Notes: generated by a model not told the origin, from the letters alone. Shown: positions 1-10,980, counted from the first letter of the stretch. The stretch: DNA of 64,000 nt from Isochrysis galbana (GCA_018136815.1 CM030939.1:1034113-1098112), one strand, 5' to 3'. Program-made: numbers and translations.

Positions 1-1697
1 TCTCGCGACGTGTTTGGGTTATCGGTGATTTGGGGTCGCGGTTGCTTGATAATTTGCTTGGTTTGGGTGAATGATTCCGGAGTGTTCGTGAGTCGGTGTA
101 TCCTGTTGTTCTCAGGTTCGTTGTCCGTCGTTGTTCGCTGCGTGTCGAACACGCGATGACTACTGGCTCGTGGGCAGAGGGCCGTTCGATCGAGCCGGCA
201 GCTGACGCGGCCGTGAAAGAGTCGTAAGTGGTTGCTTGCGGGAATATGTCTGAGAGGTCATAGTAGAAGTCGGGTCTGACAGCTTCTACCATCGAGTGCG
301 AGGGACGAGAAGAGAGACGGAGGTTCGGAGGCTCACAACGCGCGGCGTTGGAGGGTAGGGCCGAGGCTAGCTAGCGAGCTAGAGGAAGAGAGAGAAGGAG
401 AATGAGAGCTTCTTAGGTCCAAGGTAGACACGAGAGACTACAACGCAGGGACTCAAAAAGACCCCTCGTCACACAGACACACACGAACTAAACCAAACAG
501 GGCGAAAACTAACCACACTCAGGGCGGACTGTCAAGCGTCGGCACCAAGGCAACTCATCGGCGCACAGACATGCGAAACAGAGAAGTCGGAACAACGAGA
601 GCAGACCTCGCTGTGGAGCTACCGCCGATATACGAAGAGAAGACGGAAGACTACAACCGATGCATGAAGAGAAGACGGAAGACAGTCGTGGAACGTTTGA
701 TGACATCGAAAGAAAGTAAGAGAAGGGGTAGAATGTCGCCGACGAGACCTTGAGGCTTAAAATAAACCACCGGTTAGAAGTAAAAGTCTGTCATCGTATG
801 GAATACGACACTGCGTCGCTGCACTCAAGCAGTCTAGGCTCCCTCCCTGAGGGAAGAGTTCTTTGTAGGTCTAACAATCTCGTACAACCCAACACACAGG
901 GCCGCTAGGAGCGCCCCACCGCCCCACAGCCCTTAGTTCGCCGTTCGTTCCCAGTCCAGACACCCAAATGCCAAATGGGGATGCCCGACCCCATCCAGAA
1001 TTTCATTCACCCGACTCCCGACGGGGATGAGGGCTAAAGCGCCGCGCTAACCGCCGGTGCCGCTCGCGACGGAGTGGCTCAGAGCCCTCCGGCTCCGCTC
1101 GACTCGACACCCCATCCACGTCCACGTTCCATCTCCATCTCCACACTCCACACGCACTTCTTTTATCTTTTACCCCGCAGAACGTGCCGCAGACAACTCT
1201 CATGCAGCCCTTCTCTGCCTGCTCTCCACGAAAAAGTACAAAACGAAGCAGCCATTGGACTGCTGCGGTCCCGCGGTCCCGGCGGTAAAGAGTAAATCCC
1301 CCCCCTCCCCTCCCTTCCTCTTGATTACTTAAAGTCTTCTATCTACTTGTACAATTCACGTAACGTGCTCGGCTCTTCGCCTCTTCTATTCGTAGAACCA
1401 AGGTCCGCGGGGGAAGGGGGGCCGCCGGCGGGTTGATGGCGACGTGAAGCCGCTCGCCCTCTCTCTCTCTTTTTCTCCCTCTCTCTCTCCCTTCCTCCCT
1501 CCCTCGTTCTCGCTCTCCCTCTTCCTCCCTCCCTCCCACCCTTCCTCCGTCGCCCACCCCATCCCTTACCACCCCACCCCACCCACTCGCTCCCTCCCCC
1601 CTCCTCCTCAACTCCTTCCCCCCATTCTGTCTGCCGCATCTCCCCGTCTCTCTCTCCCTCCCTCCCTCCCTCCTCGCCTCGCCTCTCCCTCTCTCGG
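1..1697. other. Region upstream of the DNA polymerase gene, no gene recognised
   Basis: No protein family is recognisable here. Positions 290-470 are purine-rich. A short open frame at 571-753 encodes a basic peptide containing an imperfect repeat of the DNA word GAAGAGAAGACGGAAGAC (around 635 and 666), but nothing supports it as a gene. From about 1455 to 1695 the plus strand is almost pure CT, running directly up to the polymerase start codon; it may be the 5' leader or promoter of that gene. Confidence 0.5.
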
Positions 1698-4600
1698 ATG
1701 CACCCTGTGCTTCTGCTGCTCATGCTCAGCGTCCCCCGCTCGCGCAGCCTCGTACGCACCCTCTCCGCTCTCTCTTCCTCCTCCCCCATCTCTTCCTCCC
1801 TCCCGCTCTCTCGCTCCCTAGCGTTCTCACGTCGGTGTAGTGGGGCGGTGGCGAGCGCGCGATGGAACCTCGGAGACGATGGTCGATGGACCTCCTCGGT
1901 GCCACCCGCCAGAGCCACGCATTCAGCGGTCGCTTCGGCACTCTCGGCCGCCAGCCGCACACAACAAAGCATGCAAATCCCTCGCTCTACCATTGACGTA
2001 GCGCCAGAGCCGGTGCCAAGGCTCGTGGATGACGGTGAGGTTGCTGTACATGAAGTCGAGACTGTCGATGAGGTAATGTTTGCATGAGGAACATTGGCGA
2101 ATGGCCTGTGCGCCTGCACTCCCCGCGGACGCCGCGTGCATGCGCACGCAGAGGCTCGACCCCATGCTCCCCGCTTGCTACGTTTTGTAGGCTCGACGCG
2201 TTGTCAAGATCTTGTCTGCCAATGATCACCTCATCCATGCATGTGATACCGAGGTGGCAGACATCGACATGAAGCGCTCACCCCTCGGTGCGAGTGACAG
2301 CGTGCACTCCCTCGCCTTTGCGCCTGCAAAAGCCTGGTTCGTCCGTGGGCTCGTAACTAGCTCCATCAATCTGTTCGTTATACGATACCTCGCTCGGCTG
2401 GCTCTCAGGACAAGGACGCGTGCTGTGCATCTCGTGCTACTCCGGTCCTGACTTAGACTTGGGCTCGGGCAAGGGCACCGCATTGTGGGTTGACACGACG
2501 GAGCCCGGCGTGCTGGAAGCATTTCGACCATGGCTCGAACGCGAGAGTGCACTCAAGGTTCGCCCCCTAGCTGAGTGATGCCAGCATGCAGCCGTCCTCT
2601 TGTTAGGCTCCAACGCAACCGATCGGCGCGCAGGTGTGGCACAACTATGGCTTTGATCGCCACGTGCTCTATAACCATGGCATTGACGTGCGTGGCTTCG
2701 GCGGCGACACCATGCACATGGCGCGGTTATGGGATGCGTCCCGGAAAGCAGGCTACTCGCTTGCTGCCTTGACCGAGGAGCTTGTGGGAAGAGCGAAGGT
2801 GTGTGAGCGGTTTGTACGGCAGCTCCGCTTCGTATGAGCCCCGCAGACGGTTGGCGTGCTGTGAAAAGCTTGCCGCGGCGGCCTGAACGCAGCGCGTACG
2901 CGGCGTGCACCTCATGCAATGGGACCCATGTGAGCTGCGGCAGCTTCCATTGACGTGTTGTCTCTATGACAACGTCCTTGGACGTTCTGCCTTCTCGAAC
3001 GTCTCGCTAATGTAGGTTCCCATGAAAGACATCTTCGGTGAACCCAAGCTACGGAAGGATGGCACCCCTGGCAAAACGATCGAACTGCCGCCTCTAGATA
3101 TGCTGCAAGAGTCACCGCTCACCCGGCCAGAGTGGGTGAGTGCGACACATGCGGTATCTTCGCCGGGATGAGCAAGCTTGGTCCTCACTTAAGTCGGGCA
3201 CCATTCGTCTCCTCCCCTCTCGCCCTGGCACCCAAACACGTGTCAGTTGCTCTTACTAACCCCCCCCCCCCCCCTCCAGATCCAATACTCAGTATACGAC
3301 GCAAAGGGCACGTGGCTCCTATACCGACAACTGGAGTCGCGCCTTCGCCGTATGGATTGGCAGCATGGCAAGAATCTCTTCCACTTTTATCACGACTACT
3401 GGCGCCCCTTCGGAGAGCTTCTCACTGAGATGGAGCGGAACGGTGTGATGGTCGACGTGAAGTCGAAGCTACCTGTTGCTGAGCGAAACGCCAAGGTAAT
3501 TTCTACCTTGGCCGTTGTCGTACGCGCCTCCAACTTGGCTAGAACGTGGTGCCGTGTGTTGGCCCCAACTCAGCCTGTACGTCTGTGTATGCGCTCTTTT
3601 GGGCACTCTGACCTCATCTTGTCAGTACCGTTTGCTCAGGCGGACCGTGACGAGGCCGAGCTGCTTTTCCGCCGTTGGGCTGCTTCTTACTGCCCTGCTG
3701 CTTGGTACATGAACGTCGGTTCTGGCGCACAAATCCAAACCCTACTCTTTGGTGGGGCGGCGCGGCGGCGTTCGGACGAGGTGTTGCCGCTCCGGCGGAC
3801 TTTCAAGGTCGAGCGAAGCGACTTTGAGGCTCTGCATGCTGCACGGTGAAAAGCTCACGCCTGACGCGTGTGCTAATGCCCAAGCTCACCTGTCACGAAT
3901 CGCATGATCGCCCATCGCTAACTCCCCACTCCTGCCTCTCCGGGATCCTCGTGCCTTGATCTTAGGCTCAGGCTGGCGGATGAGGGTGCCTCCGATGCTA
4001 TTCAGCCGGCCTCGCAGCCTCCGACGCCGCCACCAACGGCTGCACCTGCACCCTCTTCCGCCGCTGCGGCATCCGAGGTTACGGATTCGGTTGCTGAGCT
4101 CTCTTTCCTCAAGGTTTCTGAGCTCAAGGAAGAGCTCAGGGCGCGCGGCCTGAAGGTCTCGGGCCGCAAGGCCGAGCTCATTGAAAGGCTTGAGCAGGCG
4201 ATTGCAAAGGCAGTCCCATCCAGTGGTGGAGGAGATGGTTCCGCCGCCTGGGATGCGGCTACTCTTGCTAATGAGAGCGTTGTTGAAGAAACCGCACTTT
4301 CCGGAGCCGTGGAGGAACCGAACGCCTTCCTCATCGAGGAGCTTCGCATCCCCGGAGTCACGATCATCTCCGGCCGTCGCGACGTCGAGATAGAGCTCTC
4401 GAGTCTCAAGCTCGAACACACCAAAGTGACCGCGTCCGGTTGGCCGGCAACGGATGCCGCCTCGCTGCGTGATCTTGCGGGCTCTCCCACTGACGACCCA
4501 CCGGTTTATGGCAGCGCGTACGAAGCTTTCGGCGGTGGCGAGGTTGGCCGGGAGGCATGTGTGGCGCTCGAAGCATTGTGCCGCATGGGAGCCATCGACA

Positions 4601-6133
4601 CGATGCTGAGTAACTTTATCTTACCATTGCAGGTGGTCTATAGCGAGCTTCACTGCCAAACCACTTCCATCTAGCCGGCATCCTCGGAGGGTCAGCCCAC
4701 CCCGGGCCTGATGTTATTTGGCGCCACCACACCCCTGCCGCAGGAACTCGCTGATTCATCTTCTCGAATTCACTGCTCTCTCAACTTGAACACTGAGACA
4801 GGCCGCCTCTCGAGTCGCGCACCAAATCTGCAAAATCAACCTGCTTTGGAAAAGGATAAGTATCTTATTAGGGACGCTTTCACGGCTGCAGACGGCAATA
4901 ACCTCGTCGTGGCCGATTACGGACAGCTCGAGTTACGGCTGCTCGCACACATGACGAAGTGCGCAATCGGCCACCCCTTGCCCAGCCGCGTCGCTCTGCC
5001 ATTTGCTCGCTGTGTGCTACCTTGTCTGTCATGAGGCACGTCGAGTCCTGCGCGCCGTGGAAGGCTGACCACTATTTACCACCATTCCTCTTCCGGATCC
5101 GATTCTTGATGCATTGCCACATCTGATCGAGTCCGTTCTTAGCCCGAAGCGCCTTGCCGTGCCTTGCCCTACGCAGTTGTAAGTCTATGTTAGACGCCTT
5201 CCGTCAAGGGGGGTGCTTCCACTCGCGGACGGCGATGGGTATGTTTGCGCATGTGCGAGAGGCCGTGGAAAGGGGCGACTGCCTCCTGGAGTGGGACTAC
5301 AAGAATGGGCCGGCGCCGGCGCCGCTCTTGAAGGATATGTTTGGCTCGGAGCGAAGGCGCGCGAAGACTCTCAATTTCTCCATCGCCTATGGCAAGACCG
5401 CACACGGACTTTCCAAGGACTGGGGTGTCACCATTGATGAAGCCAATGAAATGCTCCGTGCATGGTGGGATCTCTCGCCCTTCCTAGCGCGTTGGCGCTA
5501 ACGCTGCTCGCTTATGCTACATGCCAGCGCCCTGTATTTGGCCGACGTGGCTTAAGTGACATCGTCTTGTGTGATTTGTCTTTTAGGTACGCGGACAGAC
5601 CTGAAGTCGAGGCGTGGCAGCGCGACACCAAAGCCAATGCCCGGCTGACTGGAGCAACACGCACTCTCCTCGGTCGATACCGCCGGCTTCCGGGAATCGA
5701 TGGACGAAATGGCGCGGTGCGCGGTCACATGGAGCGCGCGGCCATCAATACGCCTATTCAGGGGGGCGCTGCAGACATCATGACGCTGGCTATGATCAAG
5801 TTGCACAAGTCGGAGAAGCTGCGCGAGATGGGATTCAAGATGCTGTTGCAGGTGCGTGCCAGACGAGCTCGACAAGCCCAGCCGGGTGGCTTGACGGCGA
5901 GCGCATGGAGTTGACTGGCCATGAAATGAGACTTGGATTGAGTCTGCCTTTCGGCGTACTTCCCACAGGTGCACGATGAGGTTATGTTCGAGGGACCCGA
6001 AGAGTTGGCACACGAAGCCATGATGGAGGTTGTAGCGTGCATGCAGCGACCTTTCGATGAGGCCCTACCTTCTCTTTTGGTTGACCTCGTCGTCGACGCC
6101 AATGTTGCCCGGACGTGGTACGGCGCCAAGTAA
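1698..6133 (+). CDS. POP: Plant/protist organellar DNA polymerase (POP, family A) with SAP insertion
   Basis: Replicates organelle DNA; predicted for plastid and/or mitochondrion. Exons, all GT-AG and phase-consistent: 1698-2072, 2191-2287, 2409-2557, 2634-2798, 3016-3135, 3280-3495, 3640-3845, 3966-4632, 4744-4958, 5177-5464, 5587-5851, 5969-6133, giving 975 aa. The 3'-5' exonuclease motifs are intact: Exo I HACDTEVADI, Exo II VWHNYGFD, Exo III around YSVYD. The polymerase motifs are intact: motif A VVADYGQLELR (D723), motif B RRRAKTLNFSIAYG (K800, Y808), motif C VHDE (922-925). The protein ends in WYGAK, like plant homologues. Odd feature: residues about 487-522 form a SAP DNA-binding motif (SFLKVSELKEELRARGLKV) preceded by a Pro/Ala linker. 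The N-terminus (MHPVLLLLML, then a Ser/Arg-rich stretch) looks like a bipartite targeting signal. The start is the first Met of exon 1 and is the least certain part. Confidence 0.93.
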
Positions 6134-7233
6134 ATTGTGCTAAAAATAAACGCAGCGATGTAGGCAGGTGCAAGATGTACAGGCCTCGTCATGTTGTGCA
6201 ACCGCAATGGCTAAGATGGGTGGTTGACAGAACGCTTTTTATGTGTAGTCGAGGTTTGAGCTACTTGTCATTGTTCTCCGTCTCTGTCTTTTTCTTCTTT
6301 GCATCCTTCTCTCCGCTGTCTTGCCCTGGACGTAGCCTACCGTACTCATCTATGTTCTATCTCTTTGTAGACAGGCTACCTACTTTTTATAAGTGGGGGT
6401 TGATGGGGTCCTCGCGCCCCACTCACTCCATCGCAGACAGCCCCTCGGTGGGCCTGCACAATCACCTGAGCCCCTGCCATTTGCGTGCAGGGGTTGAGCA
6501 TTCATCACTCATCACAACAACCCAGACTCCCAGTGGGGGCGCGTCGCGCGCCGCACTCCTTCGCACGCGATTGGCTCCCATCAGATTGACCCTGCGGCCG
6601 TCCGAGTCGGAGCGCTTGATATTGAGTATTTTTGGAAAGTTTCGTCGGACGACCGACGACCCTGGATTTTTTTGGTTTTTGGCTTATCTCTGCTCATACC
6701 AGAACCTATAGGGATTTTTCAGGCCCTCGTTTGCCCATTGCCGATGGTGCCCTGTGCCCTCCGCACCCCCCTAGTGACTAGTGAGTGACCGGTCTAGAAC
6801 GCTAGACGTAGAACTAGAACTTCAGAAATCGGCGCCATCGCTTTTTTAGCGCGCGCAGGGCGAGGGAGCAAGGGGGCGCGCGCTGTTGACCAAACCATCC
6901 CACTCGTTCACTCTGCGCCCCCGTAACCCTCACCCCCGCAGCCGTGGTACAGTGGTACAGGATGCAAGGCAAGCCGCCAGCTTCCAGGCGCACGTGCAGA
7001 TGAAGATGAAGAATGAAGAAAAGAAGTATCTCCGGTCTCCGGGTTGCTCCTCACCTTGCTCAAGTATTTGGCGGACGTAGGCGGCGAGCAGCCTGGTTTG
7101 TTGGCGCTGCCCGTCCGCATGACTTGACCCGAAAATCTGCTCTGATTGCAACCAAGATCCCCCGACGCGCGCTGCCGCTATCGCTCATCGCTCGCACTTA
7201 CTTGAGCCCTGCGCACGTGACATGAGGCGGCTT
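6134..7233. other. Intergenic region, no gene recognised
   Basis: After the polymerase stop codon there is no recognisable protein or RNA gene. Open frames here (for example 6115-6711) have no family features and are partly low-complexity T-rich or C-rich. The word GCCTTCATTTGGT at 7234-7246 is a shared short motif described with the repeats at 9504-9803. Confidence 0.4.
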
Positions 7234-7269
7234 GCCTTCATTTGGTCTCCTTTCCCTTCCAGTCTCACC

Positions 7270-7888
7270 CTACCATGAGCCCCCCCCCCCCGCGAGCACC
7301 CCGAAGGAGAGGCCCAGGAGCACCACGTACGCGACGAGAACGGCGTCGCCTTGGCTCGGCATGAGGGCGCGCCCCGAGAGGGCCTGGTAGACGCCCACGC
7401 CGAGCACGGCGTAGCCCGTCCCCTTGTGCGCGACCCGCCACACGGCGCGGCGTGCGCGGCGGGCGCCGGGCGTGCCGCGCACGAGCGCGTTGAGCGGCTG
7501 CAGCAGGGCGAGGGCGAAGGCGACGATCCCGAGCGTGTGATGGGGGTGCGAGAAGTGGCGCCCTCGGGGTACCCACGCGACGGCGAGCGCGACGCCGGCG
7601 GCGGCCACCGCAAGCCCGCTTCCCTGCGAGAGCGGGGGGGGGGGGGGAGTGCGTTGTTGGGGTTTCCTCCCTTTTTGGGTGGGAGGGAGGGCCGATGGGG
7701 GGGGGGGGGGCTAGGAGGGATAAACACACCTGCACCACGCGATGCACACGGATCCACCGGCCGCCGGTGAGCCGGGAGCGCCAAGCGAGCGAGAAAAAGG
7801 CGCCCGAGGGGAGGAGCACGCCCCAAGCGCGGGCGGGGACGCGGAGGGAAAAAACGGTTTCATAGAACAAACCGAGTAGATGTCTCAC
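7270..7888 (-). CDS. Cytochrome b561-type membrane protein, partial
   Basis: Likely a transmembrane haem-b electron-transfer protein of the eukaryotic cytochrome b561 family (ascorbate- or iron-reductase type). Two exons can be read: 7888-7730, ending WIRVHRVVQ before a GTGTGT donor, and 7623-7270, starting GSGLAVAAAG after CTCGCAG. Visible family features are WGVLLPSGAF, a His in VHRVVQ, HPHHTLG followed by LALLQPLNALVRG, and WRVAHKGTGY. These give three of the four expected haem-ligand histidines and at least three hydrophobic segments. The upstream exon with the first His (usually HG near AWG) was not found. No AG acceptor sits where it should, so the 5' end is unresolved or the gene is broken. 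The 106-bp intron has long G/C runs. A decayed copy of the first exon lies at 20478-20580. Confidence 0.7.
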
Positions 7889-8223
7889 GATGCCCCCCCT
7901 GAGCGGCGACCGGAGCTGCGCGCCATGATCGGGACTATTCGGGCTGGGTAGGTGGAAAGCGGTGGTTGTATTACTGGTGTCGAAAAAAAAAGCGCGCGTC
8001 CCGGTATGTTACGAGGGGGCGGGTCCCTCCCTCCCCCCCCCCCCACAAAAAAAAGGATGCCCATGCCCCGCACCGCGCATAACAGGCTTTGCGATACGCC
8101 TTCACGTTTTCATATCTATGTGATTTGCGGTATCAGAATATAAATTACGTTACGTGGACACAACCGAGTCACACTAATCCCCAATGAGCACTATACCGCG
8201 TCACGCGGGGACGGGAGCGCGGT

Positions 8224-8994
8224 TCACGCAAACCGGAGCGCATTGTACGCCGCGGCGGCACCGACGACGTTGGCCGACAACATGGGGCCCGGCGAGGACT
8301 TGCAGATGAAGCCATGGAGCGGGTCCTGCGAGTCGGCGCTGAGGGACGCGACCGGGTAGCACTTCCCCAGGGGCTTCGCACCGGGCGTCTCCAAACCGGC
8401 CTCGAGGTGTGCCGAGCAGAGCATGACGTCCTGGGCCTTGATGCAGCGCATGTCGTCCGGGATGTCCATCTTGGAGGCGGTGAACTCGAACGGGATCGGG
8501 ACGTGCAGCGTGGGGGCCATGGTGCTGTTGAGCGCGATCGTGCCGTAGAGCTCGGTCAGCCCGGCGGTCACGTTGGGGAACGTGCTGCACACCTTTCCTC
8601 CCATGGTGTCGTGGGTCACTTCGCGGCACGTCATCCCACGAAGGTCGGCGAGCTTGCCGCCCGGAAAGGCGAACGAGTTGGAACAGAAGGCGAAATGTTT
8701 GCCCGCCTGGATGCACTTTTCGGGATGGTCCACCGCTGATGAGGGATGAGGGTTGTCGACCAAGTTGAAGGCAGCGAGCTTGGTCGCGTACCTCACGTCC
8801 TTCACGACGGGCAACGCGTTGAGCGCCGCGTCCACGGAACGCTCCTGAAGGCGAAGCACGCTGTCCCGCCCTTGCTCGATCCGAGAGGCGAGCGTGTCGA
8901 AATTGTGATCTTTGAGGATGCTGACCACGTTGTTGACGTTGCCTCCCTGCTCTAAGCTGTCGGCGATCTGAGTGCCCGCACTCAGAGCTTCCAT
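8224..8994 (-). CDS. Hypothetical cysteine-containing protein
   Basis: An open frame of 256 aa if it starts at the first ATG (8994); an in-frame GTG lies at 9021, and an AG (TGTCGCAG) just upstream could instead be a splice acceptor. Not recognised as any family. The N-terminal half looks helical (EALSAGTQIADSLEQGG and following). The C-terminal half carries about eight cysteines (for example MTCREV, KVCSTFP, MRCIKAQDVMLCSAH, LGKCYP, GFICKSS), suggesting a disulphide-rich extracellular or lumenal domain, but there is no clear signal peptide. It overlaps the 3' end of the next upstream ORF (8982-9443) in another frame. GC-rich codon use matches ordinary genes here, unlike its AT-rich neighbour. 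Confidence 0.5.
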   Translation of the reverse strand: MEALSAGTQIADSLEQGGNVNNVVSILKDHNFDTLASRIEQGRDSVLRLQERSVDAALNALPVVKDVRYATKLAAFNLVDNPHPSSAVDHPEKCIQAGKHFAFCSNSFAFPGGKLADLRGMTCREVTHDTMGGKVCSTFPNVTAGLTELYGTIALNSTMAPTLHVPIPFEFTASKMDIPDDMRCIKAQDVMLCSAHLEAGLETPGAKPLGKCYPVASLSADSQDPLHGFICKSSPGPMLSANVVGAAAAYNALRFA

Positions 8995-9443
8995 GTACTT
9001 GTCGAACCCCTCCTGCGACACTTGGCATAAGTTTTGATTGTACCCAGCAGAACGTCACGACTCATATCGAGGATTGTTTTCTCAGTGAATTTATTGCTCA
9101 AGAGAGTGTGTCTAATATAAACCGATGTGAATGGTTTATCAATCTCGCAAATGGTGTGTAAGGTGTCTTCAATTTTCGTATTGTGCTTGAAATTGAATAC
9201 ATTGAATAAGAACTTACATTCTTCAGTGTACGTCAACAAACTTAGGTCGGCCAGGGAGCCCCCAACCGGCGGCGGCGGACTGATGCTGTCCAATGCTTCC
9301 GCTATAACCTGCATGGCAGTTTTAGAATTGGCATATGGAAAGAGAGGTGTGATGAATTTTTTAAAGTTCTCGTCCATCTTTTTTTTGATCCATTCCAATC
9401 GCTTCAGTACTATATCAGCAGGCGCCCTTCCATTTGTAGACAT
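8982..9443 (-). CDS. Unknown ORF of a repeated family, copy A
   Basis: A 153-aa frame starting at an ATG (MSTNGRAPADIVLKRLEW). Its protein and upstream DNA are closely similar to a second copy at 21468-22074. Conserved blocks include KMDENFKKFITPLFP, MQVIAEALDSISPPPPVG, and ICEIDKPFT with RHTLLSNKFT. The family is not recognised. The base composition is clearly more AT-rich than the flanking GC-rich DNA, which hints at an element or foreign origin. Copy A loses similarity to copy B after KTYAK, where it runs into the 8224-8994 ORF, so its C-terminus is probably truncated or replaced. The upstream 20 bases and an AT-rich promoter-like stretch (TATTTGAGTAAAGGC on the minus strand) are shared by both copies. 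Confidence 0.55.
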   Translation of the reverse strand: MSTNGRAPADIVLKRLEWIKKKMDENFKKFITPLFPYANSKTAMQVIAEALDSISPPPPVGGSLADLSLLTYTEECKFLFNVFNFKHNTKIEDTLHTICEIDKPFTSVYIRHTLLSNKFTEKTILDMSRDVLLGTIKTYAKCRRRGSTSTWKL

Positions 9444-9503
9444 GGTTGAGCACTGTGAGGTGGGTGTCTGCCTTTACTCAAATACTAGAAGATTTTTTTG
9501 TAC

Positions 9504-9803
9504 CGGGAGCGTATTTGGAAACGAGGGGTACCAAACGAAGGCATACGACCTCGGGCGGGAATCACATTCCAGGAGCACTCCGGAGTCGAGGGGGCGGAGG
9601 GAGAGGTGGGGTCGACAAAGAGGGAGAGCAGGGGCGCAGGGACAGGGCGCAGGGGCAGGAGGGGTACCTGTGACGCGGCCGAGACTGGGGCTGCCCCCGC
9701 GCCTTCACCCTCCCTCGCCCTCCCACCCCTAGGATTGGGACTCCCTCGTGGTGGCCCCGCATCGCGTATTTGGAAACGAGGGGTACCAAATGAAGGCAAA
9801 CGA
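9504..9803. repeat. Pair of conserved boundary motifs flanking about 210 bp
   Basis: The word GTATTTGGAAACGAGGGGTA followed by CCAAA(C/T)GAAGGCA occurs at about 9511 and again at about 9768, and once more at 22142, beside the second copy of the unknown ORF. The core contains the small inverted repeat ATTTGG...CCAAAT. Between the two local copies lies unrelated GC-rich sequence. The arrangement fits an insertion or tandem duplication at the edge of a dispersed element. Confidence 0.6.
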
Positions 9804-10233
9804 CCTTGACAAGCACAACAAGCAGAGCGGGATAAAAATGATGTGATATACACGTGCTTGTACAACATGCGAGACTATCCACGACTGCTATCGGCTAAGA
9901 ACACTAGCACAAGCACTGCTCGAGGCTACGGCTAAGACTGGTTAACTCTCTTGCACTAAGTACGATCATGCTCCATGCCTCATGCAGCACGTTACTCTTC
10001 TACTTCTATATAGGATTCGAGAAGATTGCTGGCTGGCCCTTGTGCATGGATTTTGACTCAAGGTATTCACGCCTTCTAGAGCGTCGCCGGCAAAATGCCT
10101 CGTCTACATGAGAGCTCTTGGTAGGCCGTTGCCCTAGAATGCCTAAGGTGCATTAAAATTTCCGTTGTGAGATGTGTATGCAACCGGTGCACTCTGCTGC
10201 TCACGGAGCCTGGCGGCGCATGGTCTGCCAGCA
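9804..10233. other. Intergenic region, nothing recognised
   Basis: About 430 bp of mixed-composition DNA downstream (3') of the minus-strand YkgJ-type gene. No coding, RNA or repeat feature is recognisable. Confidence 0.4.
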
Positions 10234-10980
10234 TCACGGCTGGTTTGAATCTTCTAGGGCTTTATCGTCGCTCTGTAGTTCTGAATACATGGTGCGCATA
10301 AGTTCTTTTGAAAGGGCGCGTTTCAGGGCATCATTGATCAAGAGTGGTGCTTGCTCACTCGCATAGCCACTAGTTGACCTGAGCTTGGACAGTTCATGAC
10401 TGATAATAGGCATCTCCTTTGGGGGTGGCTTGGCAAGTGCTTGAGCTGCGTCATCAGTCGACTCCCGCATCACTTTGCAGGGACACCACTCAGCTGTACC
10501 GTCGGCCGAGATTCGTCCAGAAAAGCCCATCAATCGGCAGATCCCAGGCCGGTGTTCATATGCACTACACCGACCCAACCGGCCGTCCGGTGATATGCGC
10601 TCGAACATGACACAGAGGGGGTCATTCTGCGCCTCAGCCTGCTCTAGCTTGGATAGGGCCTCTTGTGCTCGTCCCTCACGCACGAGCATTGCGGCCATAG
10701 GGAGCAGCTCGACCTCTGCAGCCTCCACAGTCGGTGAGGTGCAGCACGCGCCGCAGCCTGGCGGGCAGCCAAGCCCGGGAGTTACGGCGGCAGTCTGCGC
10801 AGTGAGGTGGTCCATCCGCTTGTAGTGGAATTCCACCTGTTCCACGAGGAGCGAAGCCTTGGGATCGCGGCAACGGGGAGGGGCAGCGGTGTGGGGGTGT
10901 GAGACAGGCGCCCACGACAGTGCCAACCCACTCAATTTTGCAAAGAGCTGCATTGTCGTCCCCGTCGACAGGTGGATCAT
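10234..10980 (-). CDS. YkgJ-family cysteine-cluster protein (putative metal-binding)
   Basis: A single-exon 248-aa protein of the YkgJ/CxxCxxCC family, proposed to bind zinc or an iron-sulphur cluster; the biochemical role of the family is poorly defined. The signature is clear: CPPGCGACC (C72, C76, C79, C80) followed by a helical segment, then RCSAYEHRPGICRLMGF (C138, C148). An additional WCPC follows at about residue 165. The C-terminus is helical and charged. The start is the first ATG at 10980; the N-terminal 30 residues (MIHLSTGTTMQLFAKLSGLA) may be an organelle-targeting presequence, and a later Met at residue 10 is an alternative. No introns are needed. The flanking genes are unrelated. 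Confidence 0.85.
   Translation of the reverse strand: MIHLSTGTTMQLFAKLSGLALSWAPVSHPHTAAPPRCRDPKASLLVEQVEFHYKRMDHLTAQTAAVTPGLGCPPGCGACCTSPTVEAAEVELLPMAAMLVREGRAQEALSKLEQAEAQNDPLCVMFERISPDGRLGRCSAYEHRPGICRLMGFSGRISADGTAEWCPCKVMRESTDDAAQALAKPPPKEMPIISHELSKLRSTSGYASEQAPLLINDALKRALSKELMRTMYSELQSDDKALEDSNQP

Noticed and set aside
8982-9021. Fusion of the AT-rich ORF to the downstream hypothetical protein by splicing at TGTCGCAG
   Set aside because: No convincing donor was found in the upstream frame, and copy B continues differently, so a junction between unrelated sequences is more likely.
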